A stretch of 64,000 nt of DNA. It comes from Phymatolithon calcareum. Taxonomy: Eukaryota; Rhodophyta; Florideophyceae; Hapalidiales. Below, piece after piece: positions 21,621 to 31,516 of this stretch; position 1 is the stretch's first letter, and each line of letters begins with the position of its first letter. Where the stretch lies: contig OZ345367.1 in the NCBI GenBank assembly GCA_977006965.1, positions 1,364,001 to 1,428,000 on the forward strand. The letters are read 5' to 3'. The position numbers and the translations under genes are program-made. Below the pieces are notes generated by a model. That model was not told the origin of the DNA, searched no databases, and worked only from the letters and a program-made list of their open reading frames with translations.

Positions 21621-21987
21621 AGGATTTCTCAATATTGTCCACCGGCATGGCGAGGGAGTGGTCGAAGTTTGGATCGAGTTTGAGCACTTGGGAGGGACAA
21701 GGAACGGTAAGGGAAGGCGTCACGCGAAGTACGCCGCCGCTCGGATTGCCCAGTTGCACAAGGCGTATCGAGTCGCCGATCGGGGCAAGCGCGGCAAAGC
21801 GACGGGATTACAACAGGGGAGCATTATGATGGTATGCTGTATCGTAGACAGTATTATTCGATGCGGTGCCGGTGTGTCAATAGGCTCGAGAGAGCATGAA
21901 GCGGGTGTCGGCGCTTTTGACATTGCTGTCGAAACGGTTAGTAACCATTCTGCGAACGGCAGTTTCACAACTGTAGAGGTCATGTGA

Positions 21988-23003
21988 CCGCGACCTTGAA
22001 GAAATTCAACTCTACCGAACATCAGAACCATGACGCTGCGAAACGGTTTGAAGCTCGACACGGCAAGCCGCCGGATGTCCTCTTGTTCTACGACGACGGG
22101 GACGAGCATGCCTACGAAACGACCCCGACGGCCTCGAAGCAGCGTGTTATCCTATGCGATGAAGATGATGACACACTCGACATGTACCGTACAATCCCAC
22201 CGCAGGTCGGTGGTGCGGGCGTTTTGGTGCTGCGCGGAGAAGAAGCGATACTGGAAGAAGGGCTGTCCGCTGGGGCCGTTGGCTCCTCATTCGACGCCGA
22301 GGCTTTTGCGGCCGTACACGCATTTCAGGCAGCATCCAGTCTACCGATATCGCGCGGCAGCACTATCCGATGGTTCACCGACAGCAAGAGCTGCATAGAC
22401 GCACTCAACGGCCAGCCGCGGATGTTTGGAGAGATGGTTCGGAAACTATGGAATCTTATGGAACAAATCATGGCACAGGAGATTCACATAGAAGGCATTT
22501 GGATACCGAGTCACTGCGGAGTCCCGAAAAATGAGGCTGCTGATGAGCTCGCGCGCCGGGGAATCTCGGAATCAAGCCTGCTATCACATCAAGCGGTACC
22601 TCTCACCATGGAAGCGGCACGATCCATTATCAAACCGCCTTGTAGAAGCAAACCAGTTACCATCCCGACACTCCCGGAAGACCTACGCATCTCACATAGA
22701 CGGGCTGAGGTAATACTCCACCAGCTCATAACTAATTGCTGTCCAATCGTCGCCAGCTTTCACCATGGACACAACGAGAATGAGCCACTTCCTCACGACC
22801 CAATGTGCAAGAAATGCCCGTATGGTGTGAAGGAGACTGTGGAACATATGATCCTACATTGTTCGGGTCGGGCTGTTAGTCGACGGAAATTCATCGGCAG
22901 AGTTCGGAGCAAAACGGTAGAAGATCTGTGCAGAGAGAAACCCGTAGCGATAATCCAATATTTGAACGAAGAGAACTTGCTCGAGAGCAAGTTTAGGCGT
23001 TAA
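21988..23003 (+). CDS. LINE polyprotein C-terminus: RNase H plus zinc segment
   Basis: About 338 codons with no stop, but without a proper start, because the element is 5'-truncated (the frame begins in the target duplication). RNase H residues visible are Glu in SSFDAEAFA, Asp in WFTDSKSC and Asp in NEAADELARR; the first Asp block lies upstream of the truncation. The C-terminal zinc motif CKKCPYGVKETVEHMILHC is C-x2-C-x9-H-x4-C, usual at LINE C-termini. The open frame suggests a recent insertion, not host function. Confidence 0.8.
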
Positions 23004-23042
23004 CTTAAAAATTGACGTCATCTGCAATAAAGAAAGAAAGAA
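21988..23042 (+). mobile_element. 5'-truncated LINE, RNase H end (family R), intact frame
   Basis: Flanked by AGAGGTCATGTGA (21975-21987 and 23043-23055), a 13-bp duplication present once in A1 at 14883-14895. The 3' end is CAATAAAGAAAGAAAGAAAG, a short tetranucleotide tail. Its coding frame is open from the junction to 23003. Confidence 0.9.
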
Positions 23043-23312
23043 AGAGGTCATGTGAAGAGACCGTTTTCTGTGATGTACGAGCCAGTGTCGCTGCGGCTCA
23101 CAGCACCATTTGCAGTTCGAGTAAAGCGTATGCAAGTATTATCACGTCAGCCCATGCCGGGTTATTAAGTGTATTGGCCTCATGTTCGCCATAACTGGTG
23201 TTGTTAAGATCACATTACACGTTTGCGCAGCAACTCATAGGTCGCGGACAACGAATTTAGAGGAACGACACTCTCAAAGTTGTGTACAACGTACACGCCC
23301 CCATGTATATTT

Positions 23313-24211
23313 CTTTCTTTCTTTTATTTCGGAAAGATCGCTCACGCGGAGGGTGAGCGCCAGAAGTTGTTCTGCAACAGCTTCTCATTGTTCAGAAATT
23401 TTAGTATCGCTTGGGGTCTCTCACGACATAGCTCCTCTACGGTTTTTGTTCCAACTCGACCAATAAACTTACGTCTGAAGACAGAACGTCCACTACAACG
23501 TAAAATCAGGTGTTCTGTAGTTTCCTTGCAACCAGAATTGCAGGCCTTGCACACTGGATCGTACGAAATTGTGTCCCTGTTGCATCCGTGCCTAAAGACA
23601 GTCACCATAGGGGTGCACTCCACAATCAGTTGGTCTAGGATCACCTCTGCTCGTCTATGTGATATGGGTAGCTCTTCGGGCAGTGTCGAAATGGCGATAG
23701 ACTCGGTTTTAGCGGATGTTTTGATGATTGATCTCGCTGCTTCGAGTGTGAGAGGAACCTTCTGATGGTCCAACAGGTTTGATTCGGAAATACCTCTTCT
23801 TGCTAAATCGTCGGCAGCATCATTTCGTGGAATTCCGCAGTGACTTGGAATTCAAATGCGTTCAACGAAAATCTCCCTTGACATCAATTGTTCCATAAGA
23901 CCCTAAAGTTGCCGTATCATTTCCCGGTACCTCCGTGCATGTCCGTTAATAGCTTCGATGCAGCTCCTGCTGTCCGTGAACCATCTTATCGTGCTTCCAG
24001 GTGCAGATGTGAGCTTCAAAGCTTCTTGAAACGCATGAACTACAGCAAAGACCTCCGCGTCAAATGAAGATCCAACAGCTCCGGCGGTCATCGCCAGTTC
24101 CTTCACCATTTCGTTTCCACGCATCAGCAAGACCTCCGCACCCCCGATTTTAACAGGAATGGTCCTGTACATGTCTAGGATATCTCCATCCTCATCGCAA
24201 AGAATCGCACG
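23313..24211 (-). mobile_element. 5'-truncated LINE, RNase H end (family R), inverted copy
   Basis: On the - strand: the RNase H segment (23903-24205, MYRTIPVKIGG, WFTDSRSC), then broken frames, then the zinc segment (23342-23773, CKACNSGCKETTEHLILRC), then a CTTT-repeat tail at 23313-23325. It is flanked by ATGTATATTT (23303-23312 and 24212-24221). A1 has the unoccupied site at 15146-15154. A stop near 23903 makes it non-functional. Confidence 0.9.
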
Positions 24212-24641
24212 ATGTATATTTCAATAGATTCAATCGGTGGAAACAACAGCCATTCATCGTAACAGCGGTTAGCTGTCTCGCAAACGAGACAGAGCCAGAA
24301 AAGTGAGGCACCTTCAGACCCTCCTGTGCAATCGCTGTGCAATTGCGTTGTGCGATTAAGGATGACCGCGTTTAAAAACGCCATTCATTCATTCACAAAG
24401 CTCCATCGCCAATGTAGAGAATTCGATATCTTTCGCATCAGAGGGCAGGCAGCGTCGACGCATCCTGGGTTCTCAGCGGGGAGTTGGAAATGGGGTAATG
24501 AAAGTTGTACCAAAGCCCAGTGCTTGAAGCGACACTCGAAGGTGAATATTTATGCGACCTTTTTCTCACTTTATGTTCTTCCAGTAACATGGCTTTTCTG
24601 CGTCCTACTTGCAAGCCGGGGCTCGAGCAGTACACAGAAGG

Positions 24642-25299
24642 GAGGAAAGATATCGCCGCGATGGAGACCAGAGAGCCGTTCGGTGAAGCTGTAAAGCATA
24701 TCCAAACGAACCAATCGTCGCAAACACTTCGATCGAAATTTCTGGAAATGGAAGGAGACCGCCTAGAATCGAAGCGGAAAAGAAAGATACCGTACGACAA
24801 GACAAGAGAATTGCCGGCAATCCTCAAGTTCCCCAAGGTGAAGCACAGACAACTCGCGCTGCAGTATGCCTGCGGCAGATTCCCACAGGTGTCAACAACA
24901 AGTATGACTGAAGAATTCGGCACCAGAGCCAGAGAGCATATGGAAACCCTTGAACGCACGTTAGCAGGGTACGAACTTGAAGGAGAAAAACGACTGGAAA
25001 CAGAAAAGGCGCTGGATGAGCTCTTACTATTTAGCAAGACACTCATAGAACGCATGGAGACCGAAGAAGGCTTGTATTAATCCGCAGAAGGCAAGACAAA
25101 AAGTGGTCGAGACCAAGCACCAACAATCCCGTAGAGGACTGAAATAGGACTACTTTGAGTCCTGAGTTTTCCCGTCCGCCATTCTGGTGGACGTTTTGTG
25201 AGCTACACAAAGGTAGGTAGCATCAGAGGAAGCCTTGCCCATATCTTCGGAAGTCTGTGGGGCTTTTAAATAAACTTGAAAGGAAAAAAAAAAAAAAAA
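24642..25299 (+). mobile_element. 5'-truncated LINE with poly(A) tail (family P)
   Basis: 658 bp ending in about 16 A. It is flanked by GTACACAGAAGG (24630-24641 and 25300-25311), found once in B1 (18794-18805). It encodes the C-terminal ~145 codons of the family-P LINE (KDIAAMETREPFGEAVKHIQ, ...) up to the stop at 25080, followed by a 3' UTR. The match to the - strand at 15587-15760 identifies the family. Confidence 0.9.
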
Positions 25300-26225
25300 G
25301 TACACAGAAGGGTGACGGTCGCATGTAGAAAGAATAATAATGAATTATCTCGATCTTCTCTAGGTGCCAGAACTTTAGAATTTTAGGGAACGCTGTTTCG
25401 GTAATGGGCGGTCAGCGGGTGGAGCCCTCGGGGAAATCGCATCCTATAATGCTGCCCGGTCTGACCCAGCGCATGTGAAGAGCTCCGTCGAGAGTTCGAA
25501 CTGGTCAAATGCTGGACTTCCGCTTCCCTGAACAAATCTAGAAAAACAAACGGGGATGGGAGGGTGGGAGAACAAGAGAAACGATTGCTCGATGTGGTCG
25601 AGCGGACGGAGGCAGATGTTGCACGGATGCACCTTGGTTTCTTGCTGTTGAGATGCGCGAGCTCGCGAGTTAGCAGTTGCTATATCCTGAGCTCGGGAAC
25701 TATCGATACATTTGATTTTGGTTCAGCGTTTGTCGCCGCTGGACAGCTCTCGTGTCGGGTAGTGCGGGCTACGAGATGGGTATGACAATATCCAGGGTAC
25801 TCGTTAAAACGGACGGTGGTGCGGCCGAACGTTGCCGCGGTCAAACCGTATTGTACACGTGGTTCATTGTGTGCCTTTGCTCTTCGACGCGTAGGACATT
25901 CGTCTTCGTCACTGCTTTGATGGTTTGATAAACGTTCTTCTGCGTTCCTTGAAATTGTATTATTCTTTAATGTTATAAAAGAATATTATAACTTATAATA
26001 ATCTTTTTTGTCTTTGAAAACGGTCTCGACTCTGATTTCCCACTATCTAACCTACGGTTTTTTGAAGCAACTGATTAGTCCTCAGTAACACTCCTAAGAC
26101 TGTACGGGAGCAGCTTTTCGGAACTTGTTCACCTAACCTACGGTGCTGTGCGATATAAAAGATGCACTTTTTTCCGCGGGATTGGCCCAAATGGCTGCGG
26201 CGATGTTTGGCTGTTCGAACATCCT

Positions 26226-26612
26226 TTAGAACTCTGAATCGTCCAAGGGCACTGCAATCAAACAGCTCCTAAACTTATGCCACAATGCTTGGAAGGAGTC
26301 CCTTAAGCGCCTTGCCCTATGGCCCCTCTGGTTATCCGGAGTATCTTCATCAACATCACTTGTCTTGTGCTTCATCTCGTCTTCATCATCTTCTCTCAAA
26401 ATCTTGAATCCGAGGTAATGCGGAAGAACTTTTGCCGCTTCACCTCCATTGTTTATGGGATGTATGGCTGTCCACTTGACGCAGTTCCCTTCTCTCGAGA
26501 ACTTCAAAACAGAGCAGCGTGGTAGTTTGACTTTTGTTATGGCTGCCTTATTTCGCTGCACGTTCTCGTCGGGCAGGACGGAGAAGTCCAAACAACGGAG
26601 GTCCTGTGGCAT
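26226..26612 (-). CDS. Conserved hypothetical small protein, B2 copy
   Basis: 128 aa, nearly identical to the B1 copy (19672-20040), with an extra six residues near the C-terminus (FRSCLI). The frame is open to 26774, but the TATA-like box at 26762-26770 lies inside that extension, so the ATG at 26612 (MPQDLRCLDFSVLPDEN) is the likely start. It has the acidic DDEDEMKHKTSDVDED segment and no targeting signal. Retention of two open copies suggests selection. Function unknown. Confidence 0.6.
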   Translation of the reverse strand: MPQDLRCLDFSVLPDENVQRNKAAITKVKLPRCSVLKFSREGNCVKWTAIHPINNGGEAAKVLPHYLGFKILREDDEDEMKHKTSDVDEDTPDNQRGHRARRLRDSFQALWHKFRSCLIAVPLDDSEF

Positions 26613-26761
26613 ACTGTGGAAGAACAGTATTAGACGAATTATCGGTATAGGCGCGGTTGGGGAAGCGGGAATGATTGATGGCTGATGGCTGATGGGTGCT
26701 TGCGGAAATGTGCAGCTGTCTCTCTTCACGAATGGCCCTGCCGTGAACGTGAGCTCGTACT

Positions 26762-26770
26762 GTTTATATA
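26762..26770 (-). promoter_or_regulatory. TATA-like box, B2 small gene
   Basis: ctatataaa on the - strand, 150 nt upstream of the chosen ATG, matching the B1 arrangement. Confidence 0.4.
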
Positions 26771-27193
26771 GCATTCTGAAGTCCTTTGACTACACATATG
26801 ATCTACTGCGCCGCGCGACGGGGCGAACTTTGCAGTGCTCCAGCCTTGGTGCGGTTTTTCCATTCAAAATATCCAGACACGCAATTATCCAGTGGATATT
26901 GCTTTCAATTCCCACGCCCTTCTTCATTGATAATCCCCAAGAGCACTTGATACGCAACGAAGTTCGTCGAATTTATGGTGCTATAAGGTTGCAATGACCC
27001 TATTTACGCGTAACGTCTCGCTGGAACCAGGAGAAGCGGAGCTCTCGCCAGGTCACCAAACCCGATAAGGGCCGAGGCATTCCTCGACTAAACTTTAAGT
27101 ACAGTCTTGCTCGGAAACACCTGGGGCAAAATATTCGAGTAATAGATCACATTGGATGATGAGAACCGGACGCAAAGAGACTCAGCATCGAGT

Positions 27194-27294
27194 GGCAAAA
27201 AGCAGCTCAACAAGAAAACAAAGAAACCGGGAAAGACTACAAGCCCTTGTAGTTCTTCCCAGTCTCTTTGTTTTCTTGTTCAGCTGCTTTTGCC
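27194..27294. repeat. Long snapback hairpin in B2
   Basis: Arms of about 50 bp (27194-27243 and 27246-27294) with a handful of mismatches, one indel and a 2-nt loop. Only the inner 24 bp of each arm pair up in the B1 copy. Confidence 0.9.
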
Positions 27295-27639
27295 TTGTAC
27301 AAAGGTTGAAATGCAAGACATTTATCTGCGAATTTATCAGCTAGATCAGTACTTAACGTAAGCAGGCTCAGTCTGGTTCTGTAGCACAGAGGAATTGACT
27401 ACTACTGTTTGGATCGAGGAGCCGCAAAGAGATCACCTATACAAGTATGGAAGGAAGTCATGCTTAGTCTGTTCATGTAGCACGCGGCAGGCTTGGAACC
27501 AATTTAATTGCTGGAATTGCTGAAGGAAAGAGCAATCGTGCAATTCAACTGTTCGTCGCTTCTTCTTTTCAATTTAAACTGCAATTGGCAATCCCTACTC
27601 CAATCGATACTGCAATTCCTACCCTTTACTGCAATTCGT

Positions 27640-27921
27640 TTACCAATTAGCGAAGCCTAACTCTTCTTCGTTTCCGTTCACCAAGCACGACTTGAGATGG
27701 TTGTAGGGGTTTGTGTAGCCCTTGTTGTGCTCAAAAACGAACTCCGGTTTTGACTGGGAGGTGCATGTCTCTCCACCCGGGCTCTGAAACACTTGAAAAG
27801 TCACATTTGTTCGAACACCGGATCCTGGACGAATATTGACATCGCGAAGTTCTTCGCGGAGCTTCTTCATGAGAAGTAGGACCACCTCTTTCTTCGACGG
27901 TTTGCGTAATGGAGGCGACAT
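27640..27921 (-). CDS. Small protein inside hAT-like element
   Basis: 93 aa, MSPPLRKPSKKEVV...FANW. The ATG follows a TATA box (27965-27973) by 44 nt. The C-terminal part, FVFEHNKGYTNPYNHLKSC, resembles the H/C half of a BED-type zinc finger, which hAT transposases carry at their N-termini; the usual first cysteine pair is not clear. It could be a remnant of the transposase N-terminus retained in a deletion derivative. Resemblance only. Confidence 0.45.
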   Translation of the reverse strand: MSPPLRKPSKKEVVLLLMKKLREELRDVNIRPGSGVRTNVTFQVFQSPGGETCTSQSKPEFVFEHNKGYTNPYNHLKSCLVNGNEEELGFANW

Positions 27922-27964
27922 GGTGAATTTGACCCTGGCGATATTAACTTAGCAGTCTCTTTGG

Positions 27965-27973
27965 CTTTTATAG
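27965..27973 (-). promoter_or_regulatory. TATA box of hAT-borne gene
   Basis: ctataaaag on the - strand, 44 nt upstream of the ATG at 27921. Confidence 0.45.
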
Positions 27974-28311
27974 GAGTACCATCGTACTTCTATGCAGCAG
28001 CTACGTTTATCTGATGCAATGTGCTAACATAGACGTATGTTGAAAGTACAAAAAGAGTACGTATTCAAATGCATCTAATGCGTAAGAAAACGTAGCTTTT
28101 TTCTGATTCAGCATATAAATAGAGAAAAACGTAGCGCAATACGTATCGCAATTGAACTTTCGTGAGAAATACACATTGCAATTAGATGCTCATCGTACCT
28201 CGCAAATTTCAATCACGAGTCTATTGTACAATTAACTCGAATTGCAATTAATTGGAATTGCAATCAAATTGGTTCCAAGCTTGGCACGCGGTGGTCCTCC
28301 AATTGTGTTTA

Positions 28312-28487
28312 GATCTGAGACAGGCGACACGTGCAGTACATACATGCAACAGGGCGTCCATGACGACCACAGATACGATTGACCATGTAACACCTCCCGG
28401 ATCCAGGACCGTAAACGCAGCGACCGCCCTGTCATCCCCCAAAGTTTCGACACTGCGTCTTGTTGCAATGGCCTGTGATGAATCCAA
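28312..28487 (-). pseudogene. Eight-cysteine peptide, broken B2 copy
   Basis: The - strand matches the C-terminal ~55 codons of the gene at 21223-21522 (CNKTQCRNFGG, then RCVYGPGSGRCYMVN). TGG has become TGA in the Gly-Gly-Trp-Gln segment, and the N-terminal half with the signal peptide is absent (sequence diverges after about 28470). Confidence 0.75.
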
Positions 28488-28639
28488 GACGTCAGGATAT
28501 TAAAAATGGACTCTGAGCTCTCAAAAGGTCGGTACATGCCAGACCAAACATAAGACATAAGCTACCGAAACGTTGGCAGCACTCGAGGACTTGCCCGTAT
28601 TTTCGAAAGACTGCGGGGAAACGTGTTATAACTATATAT

Positions 28640-28692
28640 GGTGACGATTGAGTTTTGATATTGATTTTTCAAAATCAAACTCATTCGTCACC
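28640..28692. repeat. Imperfect hairpin
   Basis: ggtgacgattgagttttgat (28640-28659) pairs with 28672-28692 with small mismatches and an indel. Confidence 0.65.
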
Positions 28693-28716
28693 ACAGCACG
28701 TTTCATCACCATCTTT

Positions 28717-28890
28717 TGCTTTACGATTTTGCGCCGTTTGAGAGGGGAGATGACTGAATCATGCAGCCAAACTCGGAGCCTTCATGAAGTTCGCGCAATG
28801 TCGCGAATGATCATCATTCGCGACATTGCGCGAACTTCATGAAGGCTCCGAGTTTGGCGATGGCTGTTTACGCGCCACGAGTTGTAACTG
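28717..28890. repeat. Fragment resembling part of the gene at 31517-32371
   Basis: CGATTTTGCGCCGTTTGAG followed by GGGGAGATGA matches 31794-31825, and TGTTTACGC..ACGAGTTGT matches 31888-31906. Between these, the host-like sequence is replaced by the palindrome at 28767-28857. Confidence 0.55.
28767..28857. repeat. Perfect palindrome with 44-bp arms
   Basis: 28767-28810 and 28814-28857 are exact reverse complements around a 3-nt centre (tca). Confidence 0.95.
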
Positions 28891-29023
28891 CATCAAGTGC
28901 AGACCTTCGGCTAGCTTAATCCATACCAGTCTGCAATGTGGTGCTACCAATCTACACTAATTCCTTCTCCTAGTTTGAACGACATGATTGTTCTTTTGAT
29001 CGCTGTGCCTCGTTGACTACACC

Positions 29024-29350
29024 CTACTCCAGAGTGCATCCTTTCAGCTTGATGCATAGCTCCTTCTCGTCACCACACGCACGCTTTTTCATGGCCGGCG
29101 AGTATTCATCTCCCGCACTCTGGAGGCGCCACACCGCTGCCTCAGCCACGCGTTTCCTTTTTTTCGGCGGTAGCGAAATAATTCTGGTCTCAGACTTGGC
29201 CACCAGGCTCCTCTCGTCCTTGGTCTTCAGTTCCGCCCCCTCCGTGATCACCGCCTTAGTCTCGTTCTCGAGTATTTCAGGCCTATCAAGACCGGGGAAC
29301 GCCAAGCAGAGGGCCGCCATCCTGACGGCAACCATTAGAACCCCGTTCAT
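29024..29350 (-). CDS. Hypothetical small protein with NLS-like motif
   Basis: 108 aa from the ATG at 29350. The frame is open to 29488, but a TATA-like box at 29449-29457 lies inside that extension and points to the downstream start. There is a hydrophobic N-terminal stretch (VLMVAVRMAALCLAF), then a charged body with SLPPKKRKRV, a classical nuclear-localisation-like cluster, and a second basic patch (AMKKRA). The hydrophobic start and the NLS are hard to reconcile. No family recognised. Confidence 0.45.
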   Translation of the reverse strand: MNGVLMVAVRMAALCLAFPGLDRPEILENETKAVITEGAELKTKDERSLVAKSETRIISLPPKKRKRVAEAAVWRLQSAGDEYSPAMKKRACGDEKELCIKLKGCTLE

Positions 29351-29448
29351 GTCTTGTTTCTTCTCCAAATCAGCGATGGTATTCGTAATTGTCGAAACTC
29401 TCCTGTGCAACTTGCCTTCAGTAAAGGGACCGGCAAGGGAATTGGCGC

Positions 29449-29457
29449 CTTTTATAG
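29449..29457 (-). promoter_or_regulatory. TATA box
   Basis: ctataaaag on the - strand, about 99 nt upstream of the ATG at 29350. Confidence 0.4.
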
Positions 29458-29956
29458 TGTTTTTGGACCAAAGCAGGTTTCGCGGCACGCTCTAGGCAAG
29501 CTTTTTCATTGTGCGATCCCAACTTTCCACTAAACACAATACAGAAAAGACACGAAAGGCACATAAGGTCACTATCTCGGTTTATTGTGCATGTTTCAGA
29601 TGCGCTTTCCTGGCGCTATTCTCTCGATGCTCACTCCCGTGGGCTAAATTCACAAAGTGACCAGAGCCCTTTGTGAAATTTTTAGGGATCAGGAGCCCGT
29701 CGATTGAGCTCAACTCAGCGCTTCCTCTGCTGATATTTGCCCCCCTGCGGCGACTTCAAATTCGCACATCTGCAGGTCTCTCCTTCCCCGACTATTGCAG
29801 CTCTGCTCCATGCGAACTAACATGGCCAGTCATCCTTGTTGGCAGGAAGTCAAGTGGTACAGATCAGAGTATGATATGTAAGGAATTGAGATACTGTACC
29901 TTGGTCTGAATGAGGTGCCTCCAACAGAACTTCATGTGCTTGGGATTGAAAGCATG

Positions 29957-31179
29957 CCCGCCTTTGTCGCACACAGCGGTGTACCTAATAAGCGAAGCGC
30001 CCATCGTCGCAAGCGGACCTGCATTTCCGCATCATCCGAGACGCAACATAATGCATTAGCGGATGTTTCCCGACTCGGAATTGGAACATGGAGCTGGGGA
30101 AATAAGGTAGCAACATAACTTTCCGCACCATCCCTAGTCCCTATCACCTGAAAGCTAACCCTTGAAACCCAATTCTATTCCGGCTACAATCGCAGGTTCT
30201 TTTCGGTACGTCACAACAACAACCCCTCCCCCCACTTGCCGGACCATCCTGACGCAACTTGAATCGCCCTCCACCGTACAACACAGGTTACTCCCCATCT
30301 CAAGATGAATCTCTGCAAAAGGCCTTCAACACAGCGGTAGTACGCGGCATAACCCTGTTCGACACGGCCGATTCCTACGGCACCTTTGCGCTGAACGCGC
30401 GCGCAGAACTCCTTCTCGGTCGTTTCCTGCGCGAATGTCCTGTGTCCACACACGGCGTGCGAATAGCCTCCAAGGTGGCGAGCTACCCCTGGCGTCTCAC
30501 GCGACGTTCCATATCCGATGCGTGCGCACGGTCCGCGGAGCGGCTCGGACGGCCAGTCGACGTCGCTCAGGTGCACTGGTCGACGTCGCGGTACGCTCCC
30601 TGGCAGGAACGTTCGCTCTGGGACGGGCTTGCGGATGCTCGTGAACGAGGCGACTGCGTTGATATTGGTGTATCCAATTTCGGACCGAGGCAATTCGGGC
30701 GTGTGTGCGACTACCTTCTGCAAGAACGTGGCGTAAAGGTGGCGTCCGTGCAGGCGCAGTTATCGCTGTTGTCGCGCGCGCCGTTGACGTCGGGTCTTGT
30801 GGAGATGACGCGAGAGAGGGGGGCAACATTCATTGGGTATTCTCCGTTGTGTCTGGGGCTTCTTGCGGGAGGGGGGGAAAGAGGACGGGGTGCAGTCAGG
30901 GATGCGTTGTTTGGGAGAGTGCTCAAGGGAGCGAGGCCGTTGCAGGTGGAATTGGGTAGGGTGGCAGGGGAGAGGGGGAAGACGCAGGCGCAGATTGCGA
31001 TTGCGTGGTGTTTGTCGAAGGATGTGGTTGTAATTACCGGGGTCAGGAATGAGAAACAGGCTGTAGAGGGTGTGGAGAGTTTAGGGGTGCGGTTAAGTGA
31101 GGAAGAAGTTGAGAGATTGGAGAGAGCGGCAGATGCATGTCCCAGACAAATGGTACAAAATTCATTTCAAACAGAATGA
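29957..31179 (+). CDS. Aldo/keto reductase, pyridoxal-reductase-like, three exons
   Basis: Exons: 29957-30106, 30196-30205 (10 nt) and 30287-31179, about 350 aa. Exon 1 ends in SRLGIGTWSWGNK, the 10-nt microexon supplies VLF plus one base, and exon 3 resumes GYSPSQDESLQKAF, restoring the family's N-terminal strand in frame. Both introns are GT...AG. The (beta/alpha)8 reductase shows the catalytic tetrad: Asp and Tyr in LFDTADSYG, Lys in RIASKVASY, His in AQVHWS. IGVSNFG and FIGYSPLCLGLL are typical. Similarity is closest to plant plastid pyridoxal reductase-type enzymes (from memory), which use NADPH. The N-terminus (MPAFVAHSG..., basic and Ser-rich) looks like a plastid transit peptide with the near-N-terminal Phe common in red-lineage plastids. 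An upstream in-frame ATG at 29915 is an alternative. Confidence 0.88.
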
Positions 31180-31516
31180 CGGGATGGGAAGTGAGAGATT
31201 AAGATGTATGCGATGTAAACAATTTTTGATCGCAGCTATACCAGAGGACATTAATGTGCGGATGAGGATGCAAACATGATCCCCTGGATCAGAGTAATAT
31301 GTGATGACGGGATTGAAATCAAAGTAATCAAGGCCTCCAACAGCCTGAACTTGTAGTCACTCTTTCGGTCTTGTGTCCGGCTTGGAGCACGTCAATCCTA
31401 TTTGAAGTTATCCCCAAAAAGTGAAAACACACAAGACACAGGTAGAGCACAACCTTCCTAATAATAATCTACAGACGTGCTGTCAAGAAATATTGCAAGA
31501 GATCCTTATAAACACC
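31180..31516. other. Convergent spacer
   Basis: No gene seen. Lies between the 3' ends of the reductase and the disordered-protein gene. Confidence 0.4.

Larger units (their letters stand above)
21647..24365. repeat. Segment A, copy 2 (A2), with two LINEs inside
   Basis: Matches A1 (14556-15292) over about 740 bp, interrupted by LINE insertions at 21988-23042 and 23313-24211. Confidence 0.8.
27488..28283. mobile_element. hAT-like element in B2 carrying a small gene
   Basis: 796 bp. Left end CAGGCTTGGAACCAATTTAA; inverted right end CAAGCTTGGAACCAATTTGA. The 8-bp duplication GCACGCGG (27480-27487 and 28284-28291) has its single B1 counterpart at 21198-21205. The terminal repeats are of the same kind as the element at 20822-21146. 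It contains a 93-codon gene on the - strand but no room for a full transposase. Confidence 0.85.
24510..28490. repeat. Segment B, copy 2 (B2)
   Basis: Paralogue of B1 with the same order of parts. It has gained a LINE (24642-25299) and a hAT-like element (27488-28283), and its secreted-peptide gene is broken. The stretch 25310-26220 matches 18800-19670 and holds no clear gene, though a frame reading RLLDVVERTEADVARMHLG is similar in both. Confidence 0.8.
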
